A stretch of 42,390 bases of DNA from Leisingera sp. ANG-Vp (lineage in GTDB: Bacteria; Pseudomonadota; Alphaproteobacteria; Rhodobacterales; Rhodobacteraceae). Positions within the stretch are counted from its first letter, which is position 1, and the number at the start of each line of letters is the position of its first letter. This document shows positions 16,958 through 25,121 of the stretch, piece by piece. The translations under genes were made by a program, and so were the position numbers. Location of the stretch: NCBI RefSeq assembly GCF_000813725.1, contig NZ_JWLD01000001.1, forward strand, positions 1-42,390. Reading direction: 5' to 3'. Under the pieces are notes generated by a model. The model saw only the letters and a program-made list of their open reading frames with translations, made no database searches and was not told the origin of the DNA.

Positions 16958-18496
16958 TCAGTAGGTCGCAAGCGATGGGCCGCCGGCCTGGGAGGCAGGC
17001 GGGAATTCGCGGGTGAGCTGCTCGGTAAACTGTTGTTTTTGTTTGGTATAGTCCGGATGAAAGTAAAGATTTACGTGTTCGCCCGGATCAGAGGCGAGGT
17101 GGAACATCTCGCCCCAGTCCGGATTTTCCGGATAAAGGGTGAAACGCCAGTCCGCGCTGAGCAGGGTCTGGTTGTAAGTGTCCATGCGGGTGCGCGGGTG
17201 GTACTCGGCATAGAAGGTCTCGCGGCCCGGTGTTTCGGGCGCGGGCAGCATGGGCTGGAAGGATTTCCCGTCTGTGTTCTGTTGGGGCAGGGCGAGGTGG
17301 TCCTGCAGCGTGGCACGCAGATCCAAGTGGCTGGTGATGCCGTTTCGCTCGCCGGGGGCGACGCCCGGTCCGGCCATGATCAGCGGCACATGCAAAAGCG
17401 GCCGGTAGGGGGAGGGGCCCTTGCGGATCAGCCCGTGATCGCCCAGCAGCTCGCCGTGATCGGAGGTGAAAATGATCAGGGTGTCCCCGGTCAGGCCCTG
17501 GGCGTCAAGCTGGGCGAGGATGCGTCCGATGCCGTCGTCGATCATCGAGACCATGCCGTAGGTATGGGCGATGGCCTGGCGCAGGGAGGCGTCGGAGAAG
17601 CGTTTGGTGGTCTGCATGAAGCCCTGCTCGCGCGGGGGGCCAGGGTTGCGCAGGAAGTCGACATAGCTGCTGGCGGCTTCCTCGCGGTCGTTGTCGAGGA
17701 TGTAGGAGGGCATCGCCGCCAGTTCGTCCGGGACTTGGGCAGGGGCAGGGACCTCGGCGGGGTCGTACATGTCGCACCAGGGTGCGGGCGGTGAGAAGGG
17801 GTGATGCGGGTCAGGGTAGGAGACGAAGAGGAAGAAGGGCGCGTCGCCGGTTTGGTTCTGCAGGAAATGGCAGGCGCGGTCGGTGATCCAGCTGTTGTAG
17901 TGGAGCTCGGCCGGGATGGCGGACTTCCAGACCTCGTCCATGTCTTCGGGGGGCTGCTCCAGCGCGTTTTCGGGGAGGTAAAGCGCGGCGGCTTCGGGGG
18001 CGGTTTCACGCAGCCAGTTGGCGTAGTGGCCGCCTTCGGTGGCGCTGACGGATTCGCCGATCAGGATGTCGACGGAGTCAAAGCCGTAGAAGGGGCCGGT
18101 CCAGCCCGCGCTTTGCGGCAGATCCCAAAAGGCGTTGCTGTCGGGCATTTCGTGTTCGGCGCCTGCGAGGATGGGCTGGAAGTGGAACTTGCCCGCGCCG
18201 TGGGTGCGGTAGCCGGCCGCCTTCAGGTCATGGGTGATCAGCGGCAGGTCCTGGGGCAGGGCAACGCCGTTGCGGGTGAGGCCGGGGTGGCGGGCGAACA
18301 GACCGGAGAACAGGGTCGAGCGGCTGGGCGAGCAGATCTGATGCGGGGTGAAATGATTGCGGAACACAGCGCCGCGGGCGGCGAGGGCGTCGATCTGCGG
18401 GGTCTGCACAACCGGGTTGCCGGTGCAGCCAAGGCTGTCGGCGCGCTGCTGGTCGGTCATGATCAGGATGACATTCGGAGGCGTGGGGGGCGGCAT
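16958..18496 (-). CDS. Sulfatase (type I, formylglycine-dependent)
   Basis: This 512-residue enzyme would hydrolyse a sulfate ester. It carries the sulfatase signature CSPSR, with C55 the residue to be oxidised to formylglycine. Metal-binding positions appear as DQQ (15-17) and, in the C-terminal half, [13 protein letters not shown]. No signal peptide is visible, so it is probably cytoplasmic. AGAGGA lies before the ATG. The sequence does not match choline sulfatase closely from memory, and the substrate is unknown. It is followed by a peptide-type binding protein and is divergent from a LysR gene. A formylglycine-generating enzyme is not in the window. Confidence 0.9.
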   Translation of the reverse strand: MPPPTPPNVILIMTDQQRADSLGCTGNPVVQTPQIDALAARGAVFRNHFTPHQICSPSRSTLFSGLFARHPGLTRNGVALPQDLPLITHDLKAAGYRTHGAGKFHFQPILAGAEHEMPDSNAFWDLPQSAGWTGPFYGFDSVDILIGESVSATEGGHYANWLRETAPEAAALYLPENALEQPPEDMDEVWKSAIPAELHYNSWITDRACHFLQNQTGDAPFFLFVSYPDPHHPFSPPAPWCDMYDPAEVPAPAQVPDELAAMPSYILDNDREEAASSYVDFLRNPGPPREQGFMQTTKRFSDASLRQAIAHTYGMVSMIDDGIGRILAQLDAQGLTGDTLIIFTSDHGELLGDHGLIRKGPSPYRPLLHVPLIMAGPGVAPGERNGITSHLDLRATLQDHLALPQQNTDGKSFQPMLPAPETPGRETFYAEYHPRTRMDTYNQTLLSADWRFTLYPENPDWGEMFHLASDPGEHVNLYFHPDYTKQKQQFTEQLTREFPPASQAGGPSLATY

Positions 18497-18568
18497 AGGG
18501 GTCCTCTGCGGTTGCGGCGCAGGGACGGTAGCGGGCCAAAGAGATTTGGAAAAATACTATGTTTTTCC

Positions 18569-18595
18569 CATGATATTCGTAAAGTGAATATCATG
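18569..18595. promoter_or_regulatory. 27-base inverted repeat at the lysR start, probable LysR operator
   Basis: CATGATATTC (18569-18578) and GAATATCATG (18586-18595) are perfect 10-base arms around a 7-base spacer. The repeat ends inside the lysR start codon and lies in the gap to the divergent sulfatase gene. The AT-rich arms stand out from the GC-rich surroundings. It is a strong candidate for an autoregulatory LysR site. Confidence 0.65.
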
Positions 18596-19504
18596 TTCAG
18601 TCAGAAGCAGCTCGAAGTGTTCCGCGCGGTGATGTCCACCGGCTCTGTCTCCGCCGCCGGGCGGCGGCTGAACCTGTCGCAGCCAAGCGTCAGCCGGATC
18701 CTGGGCGATCTGGAGCGGCAGTTCGGGGTGCCGCTGTTTCAGCGCAAGAGCAAGGGCGTGCATCCGACGCCGGAGGCGGAGGCGTTTCTGGAGGAGGTGG
18801 AGCGGAACTATCTGGTGCTGTCGAACCTCGAGGAGGCGGCGGCGCAGATTGCCCGCAAGGAGCGCGGCACGCTGTCGATTGCCACCATCACCGCCGCCTC
18901 GCTGGAAATCGTGCCGAGGGCGCTGGAGCGGCTGGGGGTGCGGGAGAAACAGATCAAGGTGTCCTGGCAGGTGAAATCCTCGAAATGGGTGCTGGATTTT
19001 GCCCGCTCGGGGACGCTGAAAACCGGCTTTGCCAATGTGCTGCATATGCCGACCGGAATGCATCTGCTGTTTGAAGGCGCGGTGCCGCATATGGTGTTTG
19101 CGCCGGAGGGGCATGAGCTGGCCGGAGAGGCCGGGCCGCTGCTGTTGAGGGAGCTGCGCGGCGCGCCGCTGATCGGTCTGTTGGGGCAGGTGGCGGATGA
19201 GCTGGCGTTGCGCAATATAGGCTCTAATGCAGGGGCTCCGATGACGGCGGAGACCTCGCTGGCGGCGCTGACGCTGTCGCAGCATTGCGGCGGTCTGCCA
19301 GTGGTCGACGCCTTTACCGCGCATTACTGGCAGCAGCGTCATGGAGGGGCAGCGCGCATTGTGCCGGACCTGCCGGCCTACCGGTTTGCGGTGTTTGAGC
19401 CGCTGGGCAGCCGGGCGTCGATGATCGACCGGGAATTCCAGGCCTGCCTGATTGATGAAATCAAGCGGATCATGAGCTGGGTTGAGGCACAAACCCTAAG
19501 TTAG
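18593..19504 (+). CDS. LysR family transcriptional regulator
   Basis: This 303-residue LysR protein has an N-terminal winged helix (FRAVMSTGSVSAAGRRLNLSQPSVSRILGDLE) and a C-terminal substrate-binding-like domain. The frame is open far upstream on this strand, but that part is the complement of the sulfatase gene, so the start is the ATG at 18593. No strong ribosome-binding site is present; the start overlaps the large inverted repeat. It is divergent from the sulfatase and binding-protein genes and is their probable regulator. Its 3' end converges on the SufR-like gene. Confidence 0.9.
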   Translation: MFSQKQLEVFRAVMSTGSVSAAGRRLNLSQPSVSRILGDLERQFGVPLFQRKSKGVHPTPEAEAFLEEVERNYLVLSNLEEAAAQIARKERGTLSIATITAASLEIVPRALERLGVREKQIKVSWQVKSSKWVLDFARSGTLKTGFANVLHMPTGMHLLFEGAVPHMVFAPEGHELAGEAGPLLLRELRGAPLIGLLGQVADELALRNIGSNAGAPMTAETSLAALTLSQHCGGLPVVDAFTAHYWQQRHGGAARIVPDLPAYRFAVFEPLGSRASMIDREFQACLIDEIKRIMSWVEAQTLS

Positions 19505-19570
19505 AGCCTGATTCCGGCGATCTCTTAGGCCGGGCCAGCACGCAATTCGGCCCGCTGGGCCATGACTTGT

Positions 19571-20194
19571 TCAGTCCTTGCGGAAGGCAAACCGGCACCG
19601 CTGGCCGCCCCTGACGATGCATTCGCGATGCTCGACCTGGCAGCCGGAGAGCCCGCGCAGCAGGGTGAGGTCCATTTCACAGACTTCCGGGTGCTCCTCT
19701 GCCACATCGTGAAAGACGCAATTGTGCGCAGCAATAACGGGGAGGCTGCCGGGTTCGGCGTCCTCCAGCGAGGCTTCATAGCCGAGACTGGCCAAGGCAG
19801 CACTGATTTCGCGGATCTTGTCTTCGGCGGACAGGCCGGCCAAGTCCTCCTGCAAGCCTGCGGCAAGGGTCCGGCCCAGATCCTGCAGCAGGGCCTTGGT
19901 TTCGTCTGTGCCCAGCCGGTCCTTGACCGCACTCACCAGCAGCGTGGCGATCAGCGAATAGGATTGCTTGAAGGTGGCCTGGCCCTTGCGGGTCAGCCGG
20001 TAGGTCTGGCCGGGGCGGCCCTTGGTTTTTTCCACCCGGTGGCTGGTGATCAGCCCGTCGCGCTCCAGCGTTTTGACATGCTGGTAGGTGGCGTTGCGGG
20101 AAATCTCCAGGCTTTGCGACAGGGCGTCGATATTGGCGCCCTCGGGCCGGTAGAGCAGGGTTTTCAGAATGGCAGACTGACTGGTTCCAAGCAT
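19571..20194 (-). CDS. SufR-like helix-turn-helix regulator with cysteine-rich Fe-S domain
   Basis: This 207-residue protein has a DeoR/ArsR-like winged helix (residues 5-70: ILKTLL, then RNATYQHVKTLERDGLITS and KGRPGQTYRLT). Its C-terminal domain holds five cysteines at 159, 172, 185, 192 and 200. The pattern HNC-x12-C ... EC-x7-C, with the final GQRCRF, is that of SufR-type repressors, which bind an Fe-S cluster through such cysteines. I start at the ATG preceded by AGGAAAG; a GTG ten codons earlier lacks a good site. It is divergent from the DUF4142-cupredoxin pair and probably represses it in response to cluster state. Which genes it regulates is inferred only from position. Confidence 0.8.
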   Translation of the reverse strand: MLGTSQSAILKTLLYRPEGANIDALSQSLEISRNATYQHVKTLERDGLITSHRVEKTKGRPGQTYRLTRKGQATFKQSYSLIATLLVSAVKDRLGTDETKALLQDLGRTLAAGLQEDLAGLSAEDKIREISAALASLGYEASLEDAEPGSLPVIAAHNCVFHDVAEEHPEVCEMDLTLLRGLSGCQVEHRECIVRGGQRCRFAFRKD

Positions 20195-20241
20195 CCGGAG
20201 CACTTTCCTGTGAGTGGGCAACACCTAGTGTGATCGCCGGT

Positions 20242-20276
20242 TTGACGCAACTTTGTAATTTAAGTAATTAACAAAG
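20242..20276 (+). promoter_or_regulatory. Sigma-70-like promoter with overlapping operator for the DUF4142 gene
   Basis: TTGACG (20242-20247) and TAATTA (20265-20270) are separated by 17 bases. An inverted repeat with arms CTTTGT (20251-20256) and ACAAAG (20271-20276), plus inner AATT pairs, covers the spacer and -10 box. This layout suits repression by the divergent SufR-like protein. Confidence 0.6.
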
Positions 20277-20333
20277 AGTGCAAAGAATCGCATGGCGGGT
20301 CCTTGCACCTGATTGATTGAAAGGGAGAGAGCT

Positions 20334-20858
20334 GTGAAACACCTGAAAATGACCGCCTTGGCGGCGGCCTGCGCGGCGGCAACGGCTGCTGGCGCCAGCG
20401 ACAAGATGAATGATCTGGAGATTGCGCATACGGCCTATACCGCCGGGGCAATTGATATCCGTTATGCGCATCTGGCGCTGGCGGTGTCCGAAAGCCCGGA
20501 GGTGCGGGAGTTTGCCGCCGTCATGCTGCGCGACCATACGGCGGTGAACGAGGCCGCGGGCGGGCTGGTGGCCGAGCTGAATGTGACGCCGCAGGACAAC
20601 GACCTGTCGCGGGCCCTGGTTTCGGGTGCCGCGGAGAAGCGGGCAGAGCTGGCCGGTCTGTCGGGCAAGGATTTCGACTGTGCCTATGCCGCCAACGAGC
20701 TGGCCTATCACCAGCTGGTCAACAAGACGCTGGAAGAGAGCTTTATCCCCTGGGCAACCGTGCCGCAGCTCAAGGAACTGCTGGGCGAGGGGCTGGTGAC
20801 GTTCCAGGCGCATGAAAAACATGCGGAAAACATGGTGGCGGCGCTGCAATGCGGCTGA
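20334..20858 (+). CDS. DUF4142 family exported protein
   Basis: This 174-residue protein has a signal peptide (KHLKMTALAAACAAATAAGAS) and a DUF4142 domain, a ferritin-like four-helix bundle. Supporting stretches are SPEVREFAAVMLRDHTAVN and FDCAYAANELAYHQLV, plus HEKHAENMVAAL near the end. It would act in the periplasm; the function of the family is not established. The start is a GTG with GGGAGAG five bases upstream; an upstream TTG in frame is less likely. It overlaps the cupredoxin gene by 10 bases, so the two are coupled. Confidence 0.85.
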   Translation: MKHLKMTALAAACAAATAAGASDKMNDLEIAHTAYTAGAIDIRYAHLALAVSESPEVREFAAVMLRDHTAVNEAAGGLVAELNVTPQDNDLSRALVSGAAEKRAELAGLSGKDFDCAYAANELAYHQLVNKTLEESFIPWATVPQLKELLGEGLVTFQAHEKHAENMVAALQCG

Positions 20859-21181
20859 ACCGGCGGGGCTTCGGCCTGTCCCTGACGGCCGCAGCTATGC
20901 TGCAGGCCGGGCAGGGGCGGGCTGCGGGAGCGGAGCATGCCGTGACCATCCGGCGGTTCACCTTCAGCCCGGCTGAGCTGGTGATCCGGCCGGGGGACCG
21001 GGTGGTCTGGGAAAACAGGGACTCGGCCCCGCATACGGCGACGGGCCGGGACGGCGGCTGGGACACTGGAGAGATCGTCAAGGGCGCGCAGGCCGGGGTG
21101 GTGTTTGAGCGGGAAGGGCGGTTTGAGTACCTCTGCGCCTATCATCCGCATATGACGGCGGTTGTGACCGTCAGGCGCTGA
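20849..21181 (+). CDS. Exported cupredoxin (type 1 copper protein)
   Basis: This 110-residue plastocyanin/amicyanin-like protein has a twin-arginine-type leader (NRRGFGLSL, cleavage around residue 26) and a short beta-sandwich domain. The copper ligands appear complete: H62 (PHTAT), C96, H99 and M102 in the CAYHPHM loop. The close spacing of C, H and M, C-x2-H-x2-M, is that of amicyanin-type proteins. It would carry electrons in the periplasm. Coupling to a DUF4142 protein and a Fe-S regulator suggests a role in redox or metal stress. Its end overlaps the convergent LuxR-type gene by 11 bases. Confidence 0.9.
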   Translation: MRLNRRGFGLSLTAAAMLQAGQGRAAGAEHAVTIRRFTFSPAELVIRPGDRVVWENRDSAPHTATGRDGGWDTGEIVKGAQAGVVFEREGRFEYLCAYHPHMTAVVTVRR

Positions 21182-22031
21182 CCGGCGGTCCGGCCGGGCG
21201 GGGGAAGCAGGGGCAGAAGGGGCAGCCGGGGGCCCTCTGCCATTCCAGGAAGGCGTTGAACAGCTGCTGCTGGGTGCTGATGCCCAGTTTGGCATAGGCG
21301 TTCCTGCGGGGGGTTTTGACGGTGGGCAGGGCGATGCCCAGGGTCAGGCTGATCGACAGGCTGGAGTGGCCCTTGAGAACCATCTGCACCACCTCCGCCT
21401 CGCGCGGGGAGAGGATGGCGCGGGCAAAATCCCTCAGCGTGCGGTCCGGATCAGCGGTTTCCGGAGCCACAGCCTCGCGGGACCAGAGCTGGCGGAAGGC
21501 GGCAGCGAAGAGGGGCAGGAAGGGGCGCAGGCGCTCCAGCAGATCGTCCGGGTAGCCGCCTTGGGCGGCGGGACGGGCAAAGCTGATCTCGCCCATGGCG
21601 CCTTCGGGCAGTTCCGCCAGCAGCGTGAGTTCCACCAGGCCCGCAGGCCAGCCGGGGGTGCGGTAGCCGATCTCCTCGGCGTCTTCGACCAGGATGCCGG
21701 GGGTTTCCGGCGCCGGGTTCCAGTTGTCGGGTGCGAGATCCGCCATCCGGTAAAGCCCGGGCTGCAGCCCGTCGAGGATGGCGTTGTAGACCGGGTTCAA
21801 GAGGTAGGTGCTGCGGGCGTAAAGCTGCACCGCGTCCTTGGCGGCGCCTTGCGGGTAGGTGTCTGCCAGGTACTGCGGGCGCTGGCCGGGGCGGTTCACC
21901 ACGCAGAAGGCGGGGGAAAAGGGCAGCGGGGGGGGGGGGGCGGCAATCAGCTCAGCCGCGCCGCCGCTGCCGCCGATGACGCGGGCCAGCGCGCTGTTCG
22001 CGGTTTCGATGTCAGTGCCCTGATAGTCCAC
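21171..22031 (-). CDS. LuxR-type helix-turn-helix regulator with a poly-C tract in the coding strand
   Basis: This 286-residue regulator has a C-terminal LuxR helix-turn-helix (about 215-275: LSPREAEVVQMVLKGHSS and LPTVKTPRRNAYAKLG). The N-terminal domain of about 200 residues has no sensor domain I recognise. I start at a GTG because AGGAGG lies five bases before it; an ATG ten codons upstream is less well placed. An uninterrupted run of 13 C on the coding strand (21928-21940 as G on the given strand) codes for prolines near residue 33. The frame is intact with 13, but one base gained or lost would break it. It is divergent from the cyclodeaminase-aminotransferase pair and may control them. 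Confidence 0.82.
   Translation of the reverse strand: MDYQGTDIETANSALARVIGGSGGAAELIAAPPPPLPFSPAFCVVNRPGQRPQYLADTYPQGAAKDAVQLYARSTYLLNPVYNAILDGLQPGLYRMADLAPDNWNPAPETPGILVEDAEEIGYRTPGWPAGLVELTLLAELPEGAMGEISFARPAAQGGYPDDLLERLRPFLPLFAAAFRQLWSREAVAPETADPDRTLRDFARAILSPREAEVVQMVLKGHSSLSISLTLGIALPTVKTPRRNAYAKLGISTQQQLFNAFLEWQRAPGCPFCPCFPRPAGPPVSA
21928..21940. repeat. 13-base G homopolymer inside a regulator gene
   Basis: Thirteen consecutive G on the given strand lie within the N-terminal coding part of the LuxR-type gene. Tracts of this length are prone to slipped-strand changes, and also to sequencing error. Confidence 0.9.
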
Positions 22032-22148
22032 ATCATCCTCCTGGTTCCGGCGGCATAACATGGCGGTGCGGCGGGCGCATCATCCTTGAGGATGATGGCG
22101 CGGGGTGCGGGGGCTCCTTAGGGTCGCGGGCAAAGAAGGAAATTGCCG

Positions 22149-23090
22149 ATGACGACTCCCCCGATTGTTTTGGATGCCGAAGCCGTGGCGCGGCTGCTGC
22201 CGCAGGTCGATGTGCTGCAGGAGATGCGGGCGCTGTTTGCTGAACTGGGCCGCGGCGAGGCGATGCAGCCGGCGCAGACGCTGACCTTGTTTCCCGAAGG
22301 GCAGGGGGATTTCATCACCTATCTGGGCGCCGGGGGCGGTTCGTTTGGTGCGAAGCTGTCGCCTTATCTGGTGCGCGAGGGCGGGCCGGTGATCACCGCC
22401 TGGACGGTGTTGATGTCAATGGAGACAGGCCAGCCGCTGATGCTGTGCGACTCCGGGCGGCTGACCACCGAGCGCACCGCAGCCACAACTGCGCTGGCAG
22501 TGGATCTGCTTGCTAGGCAAGACGTGAAAACTGTGGCGGTCATCGGCTCTGGAGCTGTGGCGCAGGCGCATTGGCGGCATGTGCAGGGCTTGCGCGGCTG
22601 GCAGAAAGTGCGGGTCTTTTCGCCGGGGCTGGGCGCCGATGCGGACAAGCAGGCCGCCTGGCGCGGGATCTGTCCGGATGTGGCGTTTGCCGTCAGTGCG
22701 GAAGAGGCGGCGCGTGAGGCGGATGTGGTGATGCTGTGCACCTCTTCCGGTACGCCGGTTCTGGACACCGCGGCGGTGGCGCCGGGGGCGCTGGTCACCT
22801 CGATCAGCACCAATGTTGCCCAGGCGCATGAGATCGCGCCCGCGTTCCTGGCCTCGGCGCAGGTCTATTGCGATTACCGTGAGACCACGCCGGCAAGTGC
22901 CGGTGAGATGGTGCTGGCGGCGCGGGATCATGGCTGGAGCGCGGAACAGCTCCGGGGTGATCTGGCGGGGCTGGCCGCCGGAACATGTGAGGGGCCGGAG
23001 CCTGAGCAGCCGGTGTTCTTCCGCTCGATCGGGCTAGGGCTGGAAGACATCGCCATCGCCAATGCCATCTACCGCGCCGCAAGCGCTTGA
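22149..23090 (+). CDS. Ornithine cyclodeaminase / mu-crystallin family protein
   Basis: This 313-residue NAD(P)-dependent enzyme belongs to the OCD/mu-crystallin family, whose members deaminate or reduce amino and imino acids (ornithine, alanine, pyrroline-2-carboxylate, ectoine intermediates). The dinucleotide motif is VIGSGAVAQAH (133-139 core). K69 (FGAKLSPY) and R109 (TTERTAA) match the substrate-binding lysine and arginine of the family. ATG follows AAGGAA at a normal distance; a TTG two codons earlier is less likely. It lies 18 bases before an aminotransferase gene in the same operon, downstream of a divergent LuxR-type regulator. The substrate is not determined. Confidence 0.88.
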   Translation: MTTPPIVLDAEAVARLLPQVDVLQEMRALFAELGRGEAMQPAQTLTLFPEGQGDFITYLGAGGGSFGAKLSPYLVREGGPVITAWTVLMSMETGQPLMLCDSGRLTTERTAATTALAVDLLARQDVKTVAVIGSGAVAQAHWRHVQGLRGWQKVRVFSPGLGADADKQAAWRGICPDVAFAVSAEEAAREADVVMLCTSSGTPVLDTAAVAPGALVTSISTNVAQAHEIAPAFLASAQVYCDYRETTPASAGEMVLAARDHGWSAEQLRGDLAGLAAGTCEGPEPEQPVFFRSIGLGLEDIAIANAIYRAASA

Positions 23091-23108
23091 GAGACAGGAG
23101 AGAGACCC

Positions 23109-24233
23109 ATGCATATCGAACCTTTCGGCGTCGAAATCTGGATGAACGAGTGGGAGACCAAATGCGAATGGAACCTCGCCGAAACCTGCGTTGAGAGCCT
23201 GACGATTGAGGAGCTTCTGCAGCTGGCGGGGAGAAACTCCGCCGATCTGTCCGAGCTGTTGGCGATGAAAATGACCTATGGCGCCATCGAGGGATCGGAC
23301 CGGCTGCGCAATGCGATTTCGGCTCTGTACAAGGGGCAGAGCCCGGAAAATGTCATCGTCACCCATGGCACCATCGGCGCCAATATGCTGGTGCACAAAG
23401 CGCTGGTTGAGCGCGGCGACCGCGTGGTGGCGGTGGTGCCGACCTATCAGCAGCATTACTCGATTCCCGCGAGCATCGGTGCGGATGTGCATCAGCTGCG
23501 CCTGCGCGAGGAGAACGGGTTTCTGCCCGACCTGGAGGAGCTGCGGGCGCTGGTGACGCCGGAGACAAAGCTGATTGCGATCAACAACCCCAACAACCCG
23601 ACCGGCGCGCTGATGGACCGGGCGATGCTGGAGGAAATCGCGGCCATTGCCAGCGAAGCCGGCGTCTGGATCCTCTGCGATGAGGTTTACCGCGGCACCG
23701 ATCAGGACGGGGACGGGATGACCGCCTCAATCGCGGATATTTATGAGAAGGGCATTTCTACCGCCGGCATGTCCAAGGCCTATTCGCTGGCCGGGCTGCG
23801 GCTGGGGTGGATTGCCGCGCCTGCTGAGGTGATCGAGGCGGTATCCATTCACCGCGATTACGACACCATCTCGGTGGGGATGATCGACGACCATTTTGCA
23901 GCGCTGGCATTGGAGAACCGGGAGGCCGTTCTGGCGCGCAGCCAGCGGATCACCCGCGGCAACCTGGCAATCCTGGAAGCGTGGGTGGAACAGGAGCCGC
24001 GGATCTCCTGGGTGAAGCCGCGGTCCGGCACCACGGCGCTGCTGAAATATGATCTGCCGATGAGTTCGCGGGAGTTCTGCGTGGCGCTGCTGCAGGAGAC
24101 CGGGGTGATGTTCACGCCGGGGTCGGCCCTGGGTATGGAGGGCTATGTGCGGATTGGCTATGCCAACGGGCCGGAGGTTCTGAAACAGGGGCTGGGGCGT
24201 GTTTCGGCGTTTCTGGCGGCACAGAAGCAGTGA
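23109..24233 (+). CDS. PLP-dependent aminotransferase, class I/II fold
   Basis: This 374-residue fold-type I enzyme has the expected marks: NNPNNPTG (159-166), CDEVY (190-194) and the PLP lysine K223 in MSKAYSLAGLRLGW. The N-terminus EPFGVEIWMNEWE is unlike the common aspartate aminotransferases and points to a subgroup I cannot name. It follows the OCD-family gene by 18 bases with GGAGAGA before its ATG, so both belong to one operon, and they may act in turn on one amino acid. A strong terminator follows. Confidence 0.9.
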   Translation: MHIEPFGVEIWMNEWETKCEWNLAETCVESLTIEELLQLAGRNSADLSELLAMKMTYGAIEGSDRLRNAISALYKGQSPENVIVTHGTIGANMLVHKALVERGDRVVAVVPTYQQHYSIPASIGADVHQLRLREENGFLPDLEELRALVTPETKLIAINNPNNPTGALMDRAMLEEIAAIASEAGVWILCDEVYRGTDQDGDGMTASIADIYEKGISTAGMSKAYSLAGLRLGWIAAPAEVIEAVSIHRDYDTISVGMIDDHFAALALENREAVLARSQRITRGNLAILEAWVEQEPRISWVKPRSGTTALLKYDLPMSSREFCVALLQETGVMFTPGSALGMEGYVRIGYANGPEVLKQGLGRVSAFLAAQKQ

Positions 24234-24274
24234 GGCCTGCGGCCCGCTAAGCTGCAACAAAACATGAGAAATTG

Positions 24275-24305
24275 AACAGCGCCGGAGGTCTCCGGCGCTG
24301 TTTTT
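24275..24305 (+). terminator. Intrinsic terminator after the aminotransferase gene
   Basis: AACAGCGCCGGAG (24275-24287) is fully complementary to CTCCGGCGCTGTT (24290-24302), followed by TTT. It is the clearest Rho-independent terminator in the window and ends the cyclodeaminase-aminotransferase operon. Confidence 0.9.
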
Positions 24306-24350
24306 GCTATAGAAGTCCGAAAGCGGTTCCAGCGCCTGCGCGCAGGGCTC

Positions 24351-24398
24351 TTGACAGAACAGCACGAATACCAAAAGGTACAGGTAGGAACAGGTACT
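24351..24398 (+). promoter_or_regulatory. Promoter/operator region of the gntR operon
   Basis: A consensus -35 TTGACA lies at 24351-24356; no good -10 was found at 16-18 bases. Downstream, AGGTAC, AGGTAGG and AGGTAC form closely spaced repeats ending just before the gntR start, which could be GntR binding sites. The repeats also supply ribosome-binding sequence. Confidence 0.4.
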
Positions 24399-25121
24399 AT
24401 GACTCGCAAGCCAGTGAAACACGTCGGACTCCCAAAATCTGAGCAGGTGGCGCAGACCATCGAGCGCGAGATCCGCGAGGGCCGCGTTGGCCATGGCGAC
24501 CAGCTGGAAAGCGAAGGGGCGCTGATGCGGCGGTTCTCGGTCAGCCGCAACACGGTGCGGCGCGGGCTGGAGAAGCTGTCGCGCCAGGGGCTGATCACCA
24601 CCCGCACCGGGATCGGGTCCTTTGTGACCTATGACGGCGCGACGATTGACAGCAGCCAGGGCTGGACCGTGGCCTTGTCCGAAGGCGGCGGCAATGTGTC
24701 GACGCGGCTGCTGTCGCTGCGCAAGGATGGCTGCGCCCGCGCGGATGCAGTGCTGGGGGAGGTGCAGGACTACCTGTGCCTGGACCGTCTGCGGTATTGC
24801 GGCACCGCGGGGCAGGGCATTTCGCTGGAGCGCAGCCGGCTGCCATGGCGCGAGGGATTTGAGGCGGTACTGGAGCAGGGGCTGCAGGACGGCTCTTTGA
24901 ATGAAACGCTGGCGGGGCAGGGTCTGGCGGCGGCCAGCGGCGAGGAGACGGCGGGGGTGATCCCGGCGCTGGAAGCGGTGGATGCGGCGATCATGGAGCG
25001 CCCGGCCGGCGCGCCGATGCTGCGGCTGCAGCGGGTGACCCGCTGCGAGGACGGCAGCGTGCTGGAGTTCGTGGAAAGCATCCTCGATCCGGACCGCTTT
25101 GGCTTGAGGATTTCGTTTTGA
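24399..25121 (+). CDS. GntR family regulator, HutC/UTRA subfamily
   Basis: This 240-residue regulator has an N-terminal GntR winged helix (KSEQVAQTIEREIREGRVGHGDQLESEGALMRRFSVSRNTVRRGLEKLSRQGL, residues about 12-63) and a C-terminal UTRA ligand domain. It begins at the ATG; an upstream in-frame TTG coincides with a -35 box and is not likely to be used. Members such as FrlR and HutC repress catabolic operons until a phosphorylated sugar or an amino acid derivative binds. It is the first gene of an operon with an ADP-ribosylglycohydrolase, a PfkB kinase and an ABC importer. Its stop overlaps the next start (TTGA). Confidence 0.9.
   Translation: MTRKPVKHVGLPKSEQVAQTIEREIREGRVGHGDQLESEGALMRRFSVSRNTVRRGLEKLSRQGLITTRTGIGSFVTYDGATIDSSQGWTVALSEGGGNVSTRLLSLRKDGCARADAVLGEVQDYLCLDRLRYCGTAGQGISLERSRLPWREGFEAVLEQGLQDGSLNETLAGQGLAAASGEETAGVIPALEAVDAAIMERPAGAPMLRLQRVTRCEDGSVLEFVESILDPDRFGLRISF

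Noticed and set aside
17801-18592. N-terminal extension of the second LysR protein on the plus strand
   Set aside because: It is the complement of the sulfatase gene; LysR proteins begin at the helix-turn-helix, which fits the ATG at 18593.
24351-24398. Upstream TTG start for the GntR regulator
   Set aside because: The TTG is part of a consensus -35 box and the added residues do not fit the family; the ATG at 24399 does.
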